From assembly GCA_031284665.1 (NCBI GenBank), contig JAITXR010000140.1, positions 1 through 8,011 on the forward strand: DNA of 8,011 bases. The letters are read 5' to 3'. Source of the stretch: Paludibacter sp. Lineage in GTDB: Bacteria; Bacteroidota; Bacteroidia; Bacteroidales; Paludibacteraceae. Below are positions 5,694 through 8,011 of the stretch, piece after piece. A program made the translations under genes and the position numbers. Position 1 is the first letter of the stretch; the number at the start of each line of letters is the position of its first letter. The notes below the pieces were generated by a model. The model did no database searches. It was given only the letters and a program-made list of their open reading frames with translations, and had not been told where the DNA came from.

Positions 5694-6998
5694 TTATGAC
5701 CCTGACCCGGATGATTTGCCGCCACCGGATTTGTCGGTTTTAAATATTACGGTAACATCTTTAAGAAAATCAGGGTCGATTTCTAATCCCATTCCGGGAG
5801 TTTTGGGGACTTTTATTTTCCCGTCAACAATCTTAAAATCAGGCTTATACCAAGTAGGTGCGACTTGCGGTTTTCGCCACGGATATTCCATATAAGGCAT
5901 CGCATTTGGCGTACAGGCTGCAAATTGAAGAATATTAACCGAAACATGTCCGGTTTGAGTGTTGTGAGGCACAATGGTTTTTCCGAGTTTTTGAGCAATC
6001 GCCGCCACACGTTTTGCACGTATTAATCCACCATTATAATTTATGTCCGGCTGAGCAATTTGCATCACTCCATTTTGGAGCATCCATCCAAACCGCCATA
6101 AACTCGAATCCTGCTCTCCTGCCGAAATGGTGATTTTCAGCGCATTGGCTACTGCTTGCGTTTCCGATAGATTTTCCCAAGGGCAAGGCTCTTCAAAAAA
6201 CTTGTAATTAAGCGACTCGAGCAATTTCCCGATTTCAATACCTTTTTTTACATCATAAGAGCCATTAGCGTCGGCGGCAAGAAAAATTTCGTCGCCCAAC
6301 TTTTTACGCGCAAGCTTTACAAGAGTTTCGGTGCGCCCTTCGTAAGTGTCGAGGTTTCGGCTCATTCGCCCACCAATTTTGAATTTTACGGCTTTTGCAC
6401 CGGTTTCGGCTATTCCGCGCACATAAATTTCCACTTCTTCTTCGGCAGTCAAAATTCTGTCGGAGCCGGAAAGATAAACCGGAATTTCGTCTCGCAATTT
6501 ACCGCCAAGTAATTCATACACAGGCTTATTGGCAATTTTCCCAAGCATATCGAGCAACGACTGTTCAATATATGCCACCGGCGACCAGAAAGGAATGCCC
6601 GCAAGTTTATAGTTTGCCCGATAGACCGAATCGACTAACGACTCAATATCTCGCGCATCTTTGCCTATAAAATGTGGGGCAACAAGGTTTTGGAAAATCG
6701 GCACAAAATCGTTCATTTGTTTTGTTCCCGTGATACCTACCGCCCCGTCGGTGGAGCGAGTGCGGACAAAATAATACGAGCCTTTTTTCAACAATTCGAC
6801 CGATTCTATTATTACCGGCGTTGAAATTCGGCTATGAAGATTGAAAAGCGGCTCTTCAAAATCGCGCAGAAAAGGCGTCCCTTCTTCTAAAAGCAATTTT
6901 GCAGTTTCTTTGTTTTCGGCATAAAGCCAACTTGGAAGTGCAGCCAACAAAGCAGCGCTTGCACTTGTTTTTAACCATTCGCGACGTGTGAATTTCAT
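5694..6998 (-). CDS. Tat-exported enolase-superfamily protein, mandelate racemase type
   Basis: The 434-residue protein begins with a twin-arginine signal: TRREWLK (4-10), a hydrophobic Ala/Leu stretch (12-25) and a plausible cleavage after LYA (25-27). Export to the periplasm is therefore predicted. The rest is an enolase-superfamily N-terminal cap and barrel. Visible active-site residues: the KxK motif K205/K207, metal ligands D243, E269 or E270 (FFEEPCPWEN) and E295 (SAGEQD), the D318-H345 acid-base dyad (QPDINYNGG, IVPHNTQ) and E371. The dyad points to the mandelate racemase subgroup (sugar-acid dehydratases and racemases) rather than muconate or dipeptide epimerases. The substrate cannot be told. 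The C-terminus is a Gly/Ser tail (424-434) outside the barrel. It precedes hutH by 94 bp and may be co-transcribed with it; a functional link to histidine is not shown. Confidence 0.88.
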   Translation of the reverse strand: MKFTRREWLKTSASAALLAALPSWLYAENKETAKLLLEEGTPFLRDFEEPLFNLHSRISTPVIIESVELLKKGSYYFVRTRSTDGAVGITGTKQMNDFVPIFQNLVAPHFIGKDARDIESLVDSVYRANYKLAGIPFWSPVAYIEQSLLDMLGKIANKPVYELLGGKLRDEIPVYLSGSDRILTAEEEVEIYVRGIAETGAKAVKFKIGGRMSRNLDTYEGRTETLVKLARKKLGDEIFLAADANGSYDVKKGIEIGKLLESLNYKFFEEPCPWENLSETQAVANALKITISAGEQDSSLWRFGWMLQNGVMQIAQPDINYNGGLIRAKRVAAIAQKLGKTIVPHNTQTGHVSVNILQFAACTPNAMPYMEYPWRKPQVAPTWYKPDFKIVDGKIKVPKTPGMGLEIDPDFLKDVTVIFKTDKSGGGKSSGSGS

Positions 6999-7000
6999 AT

Positions 7001-7018
7001 TTTTTAGATTTTAGATAG
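7001..7018. repeat. Short heptamer pair ATTTTAG upstream of the enolase-family gene
   Basis: TTTTTAG (7001-7007) and ATTTTAG (7008-7014) are followed by a partial unit ATAG (7015-7018). It is the shortest array in the window, placed 3 bp from the start codon at 6998. In such AT-rich DNA it could be chance. Confidence 0.45.
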
Positions 7019-7038
7019 AAAATTAAATTTGACAGATG

Positions 7039-7046
7039 CAAAAATA
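7039..7046 (-). promoter_or_regulatory. Possible Bacteroidota -7 promoter box for the enolase-family gene
   Basis: The minus strand reads TATTTTTG, matching TAnnTTTG. Transcription would start near 7032, leaving a leader of about 33 bases. A -33 element is not evident. It may drive the downstream hut genes as well, since no box is seen directly before hutH. Confidence 0.45.
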
Positions 7047-7104
7047 ATGTTTTTTTTGAATATTTATAAAGAAAACTATATATTTATATTTTCAAAATTT
7101 ATAC

Positions 7105-7112
7105 TAACTTTG
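7105..7112 (+). promoter_or_regulatory. Possible Bacteroidota -7 promoter box for the glycosyltransferase
   Basis: TAACTTTG matches TAnnTTTG and sits 28 bp before the ATG at 7141, so the leader would be about 20 bases. The region at the expected -33 position is AT-rich without a clear TTTG. It is divergent from the box at 7039-7046. Confidence 0.5.
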
Positions 7113-7140
7113 CCTTAAAATATAATATCTAATTAAACAA

Positions 7141-8011
7141 TGAAAGCATTAATGTTTGGCTGGGAATTTCCGCCGCATATTTTAGGAGGACTTGGCACTG
7201 CAAGTTACGGACTTACAAAAGGAATGGCGCAACAGGAAGATATGCAAATCACTTTCGTAATTCCTAAACCTTGGGGCGACGAAGACCAAAGTTTTTTGAA
7301 AATCGTTGGCGCGTGCTATGTGCCGGTGGTATGGAAAGAAAATTCGTGGGACTATGTAAATCAGCGCATTGGCTCTGCAATGCACCCCGATGAGTATTTC
7401 AAATTGCGCAATTCCATAAAATACGATTTTCGCAGAATTGGAACAAATGACTTGGGTTGTATCGGCTTTTCGGGTCGTTATCCCGACAATTTAATGGAAG
7501 AAATCTCAAACTACGAGGCTGTGGCAAGCGTTCTTGCTCATCAGGGAGATTTCGACATTATTCATTCACACGACTGGCTCACTTATCCTGCCGGCGCATT
7601 TGCAAAACAAATTTCGGGCAAACCACTCGTAATTCACGTTCACGCTACCGATTTCGACCGCTCGCGCGGACAAGTAAATCCCATAGTTTACGATATTGAA
7701 AAACGCGGAATGGACACAGCCAACCATATTATTACAGTCAGCAATTTAACGCGAAATACCGTTATCGAAAAATATGGACAGCCCGAATGGAAAGTTACCA
7801 CCGTTCACAATGCCGTTGACCCGCTCCCCGATGCCGAAAAATTTACAAAAACAGCACGCGACGAAAAAATTGTTACTTTTTTGGGACGTATCACAATGCA
7901 AAAAGGTCCCGAATATTTTGTTGAGGCAGCAGCGCGTGTGTTGCAAAAAACCAACAAAGTACGCTTTGTAATGGCAGGCAGCGGCGACAAAATGAACGAA
8001 ATGATTGACCT
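7141..8011 (+). CDS. GT4-family glycosyltransferase, glycogen-synthase-like (3' end outside window)
   Basis: The reading frame is open from the ATG at 7141 to the window edge, giving 290 residues without a stop. It is a GT-B fold glycosyltransferase that would transfer a sugar from a nucleotide donor. The N-terminal domain starts MFGWEFPPHILGGLGTASYG (5-24), with the glycine loop typical of starch/glycogen synthase-like enzymes. IHSHDWLTYPAG (141-152), HVHATDFDRSRG (167-178), TVSNLT (199-204) and HNAVDP (223-228) follow. The second domain begins with FLGRITMQKGPEYFVEAA (247-264), whose G-R and K-G residues belong to donor binding. From family knowledge, similar Bacteroidota proteins of about 420 residues often neighbour glycogen debranching enzyme and GH57 amylase genes, which cannot be seen here. 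Acceptor and donor are not determined. It is divergent from the hut side and presumably separately expressed. Confidence 0.9.

Noticed and set aside
5697..5740. Gly/Ser tail of the enolase-family protein as a sign of fusion to another domain
   Set aside because: It is only about 11 residues, followed by a stop and then a heptamer array; no second domain is present.

Overview
The window reads as chromosomal DNA from a member of the Bacteroidota. Genes of moderate GC are separated by very AT-rich spacers, starts lack purine-rich Shine-Dalgarno sequences, and three spacer sites match the Bacteroidota -7 promoter box TAnnTTTG. Protein style also fits. I cannot name a genus.

Layout: positions 1-777 carry no convincing gene but are packed with structured repeats: two GC-rich REP-like hairpins, a 128-bp composite inverted repeat with nested palindromes, inverted octamer arrays and short direct repeats. 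On the minus strand, reading from right to left, come a Tat-exported enolase-superfamily protein (5694-6998), hutH (4055-5599), hutU (2138-3802) and hutI (778-1977). Divergent from these, on the plus strand, a GT4 glycosyltransferase starts at 7141 and runs off the right edge after 290 codons.

Function: hutH, hutU and hutI encode the first three steps of histidine breakdown, L-histidine to urocanate to imidazolone propionate to N-formimino-L-glutamate. No gene for the last step (formiminotransferase, formimidoylglutamase or deiminase) and no regulator or transporter is seen here. The enolase-superfamily protein has a complete mandelate-racemase-type active site behind a twin-arginine signal; its substrate and any link to histidine use are unknown. 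The glycosyltransferase resembles Bacteroidota glycogen-synthase-like enzymes and probably starts a separate transcription unit.

The most unusual feature is in the spacers. Every gap in the minus-strand gene row, and the spacer at its head, contains a short tandem repeat with a 7-bp period. The heptamer differs from gap to gap (CATTAAC, TAGTGAA, CATTTTA, ATTGTCT, AAGTTAR, CCATTCY, AGTATCA, TAATTNN, ATTTTAG). Several arrays run across stop codons, so the last residues of HutI, HutU and HutH are encoded by repeat units. The shared period with changing sequence suggests an ongoing process of spacer growth rather than one dispersed element.
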